Shown here: positions 62,434 to 64,000 of the stretch, piece by piece
Position numbering within the stretch: position 1 is the stretch's first letter
Layout of the letters: every line of letters begins with the position of its first letter
NCBI RefSeq assembly: GCF_014842265.1
Contig: NZ_JACYVI010000015.1
Location: 98,434 to 162,433 of the forward strand
DNA length: 64,000 nt
Source of the DNA: Pseudomonas sp. CFBP 13711
Lineage (GTDB): Bacteria > Pseudomonadota > Gammaproteobacteria > Pseudomonadales > Pseudomonadaceae
Direction: 5' to 3'
Position numbers and translations under genes: made by a program
Notes under the pieces: generated by a model
Seen by the model: the letters and a program-made list of their open reading frames with translations, nothing else
Databases searched by the model: none
Told to the model about the DNA's origin: nothing

Positions 62434-63354
62434 ATGCATTTCGACCTGGCTGACTTGCGTCTCTTCATTCATATCGGCGAATCACCGAGCCTGACCCAGG
62501 GCGCGCGCCGGGCGTTTCTCTCCCCTGCGGCGGCCAGTGCGCGGATCAAGGCGCTGGAAGGCCAACTCGGCACGCGCCTGCTGTACCGCGACAGCCGCGG
62601 CGTCGAACTGACCCCGGCCGGCCAGCGCCTGCTCAAGCACGCGCGACTGATCATGAGCCAGGTGGATTATCTGAAAAGCGAGTTCACCCGCTACGGGACT
62701 GATTCGGCCGGGCACATTCGTATCTTCGCCAACACCACCGCTGTCACCGAGTTTCTACCCGAAGTGCTGGCCGGGTTTTTGGCGAAACGGCCCGGCGTCA
62801 CGGTGGACCTGCAGGAGCGTCTGTCCCGGGACATCGTGCGCGGCGTGCTCGACGGCAGCACCGACATGGGCATCATCGCCGGGCCGGTGGAAGCGGCGGG
62901 TTTGCAGGTCATCCACTTCAGCACCGACCGGCTGGTACTGATCGTGCCCGTGGGCCATGAGCTGGCGGCCGAGAAACAGGTCACCTTCAAGCAGACCCTG
63001 GCGTTCCAGCACATCGGCCTGCACGAAGGCAGCACGCTGCTGAGTTTTCTGCGCGATCACGTTGAGCGCCTGGGGCAGAGCCTGTCGCTGCGGATTCAGG
63101 TATCGAGCTTCGAGGCCATATGCCGGATGGTGGAAGCCGGGGTGGGCATCGGGGTGATCCCGGAGTCGGCAGCGTCGCGGCACAGCCGGACGATGGAGCT
63201 GGTCACCATCGAGCTCGACGAGCCATGGGCGGTGCGCGAACGGAGCATTCTGGTCCGCGAACTGGACGCCCTGCCGGGTGTGGTCAGGGCGTTGATTTCG
63301 GTTTTGTTGCCTGCGCCCGAAGCTGAAACCGAGCCCGCAACGCCCGAGGCGTAA
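62434..63354 (+). CDS. LysR-family regulator of the itaconate locus
   Basis: A 306-residue LysR protein: DLADLRLFIHIGESPSLTQG and SPAAASARIKALEGQLGTRL form the winged helix; the rest is the effector domain. Same position as PA0877 of P. aeruginosa, an itaconate-responsive activator. Two matching dyads, one at its own promoter with ich and one before dctP, are its probable targets. ATG 62434 gives the canonical LysR start; the frame opens earlier at 62398 inside the operator. Confidence 0.88.
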   Translation: MHFDLADLRLFIHIGESPSLTQGARRAFLSPAAASARIKALEGQLGTRLLYRDSRGVELTPAGQRLLKHARLIMSQVDYLKSEFTRYGTDSAGHIRIFANTTAVTEFLPEVLAGFLAKRPGVTVDLQERLSRDIVRGVLDGSTDMGIIAGPVEAAGLQVIHFSTDRLVLIVPVGHELAAEKQVTFKQTLAFQHIGLHEGSTLLSFLRDHVERLGQSLSLRIQVSSFEAICRMVEAGVGIGVIPESAASRHSRTMELVTIELDEPWAVRERSILVRELDALPGVVRALISVLLPAPEAETEPATPEA

Positions 63355-63735
63355 TCAGATCCAGACGTCGTTCTGCGCGGTGCGCTCGTTAGTGTCGTCA
63401 CCGGTGTTGATCACGCCGCTGGGCTCGATCAGCATCAGCTTCACTTCCCTCTCGGCGTAGGGTTTGTGCTCGACGCCCTTAGGGACTACGTACAGCTCGC
63501 CCGCGTTGAGCTCGACGAAACCGTCGCGAAAATCGATGCGTAAACGGCCTTCGATCACGATGAAGGTTTCGTCGGTGTCAGCGTGGCTGTGCCAGAGAAA
63601 CTCCCCTTCCAGCCGCGCCAGCTTGAACTGGTAGTCGTTCATCTGCGCGATGACTTTGGGCTGCCACTGCTCGGTGAACAGGCTGTATTTCTGGGCGAAA
63701 TTGACGGGGGTGTGTTGGGTGGTGGACGTGGACAA
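63355..63735 (-). CDS. Cupin domain protein
   Basis: A 126-residue single-domain cupin. Motif 1 reads WHSHADTDETFIVIEGRLRI (two histidines and a glutamate for metal) and motif 2 reads ELYVVPKGVEHKPYAERE. Function unknown; small cupins of this type include isomerases and dioxygenases as well as sensors. Convergent with the LysR gene, the stop codons almost touching. Confidence 0.85.
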   Translation of the reverse strand: MSTSTTQHTPVNFAQKYSLFTEQWQPKVIAQMNDYQFKLARLEGEFLWHSHADTDETFIVIEGRLRIDFRDGFVELNAGELYVVPKGVEHKPYAEREVKLMLIEPSGVINTGDDTNERTAQNDVWI

Positions 63736-63850
63736 GAGGGCGGCTCCGAGGGGGTTGATGTGAGGCCAATCTAGAGCGCAGGGGTGGGTGGGGTCTTGTA
63801 CGTTATTGCAGGGTGACGGGTGGGTTGGTGTTGCGGTGCTTCAACTGATG

Positions 63851-63876
63851 CCTTCCCGGCTAAAGCCAGTCCTACA
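63851..63876 (-). repeat. REP, CGGCTTTAGCCGGGAAG family
   Basis: CTTCCCGGCTAAAGCCAGTC followed by CTACA: one inverted unit with a single core mismatch, 115 bases past the cupin start. Confidence 0.8.
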
Positions 63877-63920
63877 AAAAGCGCGCGGTGTGTCAGGAGG
63901 GATTTTGCGGTGTGACGTCT

Positions 63921-64000
63921 GTAGTGGTCAACTAATTCCGGACACCTCGATAGGTGGTTTCAAGGCCATCGTCCGTTCGTAAACGGTCGGTGGCAGATAA
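63921..64000. mobile_element. Possible insertion-sequence end (runs off the window)
   Basis: TGTAGTGGTCAACTAATTCC and then GGACACC resembles the terminal inverted repeat seen at the edge of IS3-type elements in Pseudomonas; the bases after it have no relation to the REP-containing DNA before it. No transposase frame can be recognised in the 80 bases available, so this is tentative. Confidence 0.35.

Overview
This window looks like a chromosomal segment of a fluorescent-group Pseudomonas. The DNA is GC-rich, with the two REP families usual in that genus (cores GAGCTTGCTC and CGGCTTTAGCCGGGAAG). Gene content also fits: mfd followed by csiV, an inhA/GlxA pair, hmgA-fahA-maiA with an IclR regulator, glcDEFGB, gntR-gntK-gntP, and an itaconate locus laid out like PA0877-PA0886 of P. 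aeruginosa. No tRNA, rRNA, CRISPR array, prophage or complete insertion sequence was seen. The species call is inference from gene content and repeats, not from a search.

Layout. 1-8.4 kb: 3' part of mfd, csiV-like gene, SWIM/SNF2 helicase, VRR-NUC nuclease, nucleoside 2-deoxyribosyltransferase, small acidic protein. 8.4-21.3 kb: accessory metabolic and regulatory genes (LysR with a frameshifted AbrB-type permease, xthA, AGE epimerase, chemoreceptor, GFA protein, Rieske/FAD reductase, MBL hydrolase with TetR, isonitrile hydratase with a GlxA regulator). 22-25.8 kb: GntP-type permease, RpiR regulator and D-aminoacylase in one operon. 25.9-31.4 kb: tyrosine/homogentisate catabolism (fahA, hmgA, hmgR, hpd, maiA). 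31.5-39.2 kb: glycolate oxidation to glyoxylate and on to malate (glcC, glcDEF, glcG, glcB). 39.6-42.9 kb: gluconate uptake and phosphorylation. 43.5-52.4 kb: csrA, small conserved genes, an exported carboxypeptidase, panE and several orphans, including a 24-residue membrane protein. 52.4-53.4 kb: about 1 kb of repeats. 53.4-63.4 kb: TRAP transporter and itaconate degradation genes with their LysR regulator, then a cupin gene; the last 80 bases look like the end of an insertion sequence.

The catabolic blocks converge on central metabolism: homogentisate gives fumarate and acetoacetate; glycolate gives malate through glyoxylate and acetyl-CoA; itaconate gives acetyl-CoA and pyruvate; gluconate gives 6-phosphogluconate. 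In four of them a palindrome of the expected kind can be read beside the regulator: HmgR (two sites), GlcC (two), GntR (three) and the itaconate LysR protein (two sites 5.8 kb apart).

The observation least explained by known annotation is a 284-285 bp repeat present three times (5293-5576, 52519-52803 and, inverted, 53134-53417). Its hairpin stems are kept by compensatory base changes between copies, which argues for selected structure rather than a protein gene.
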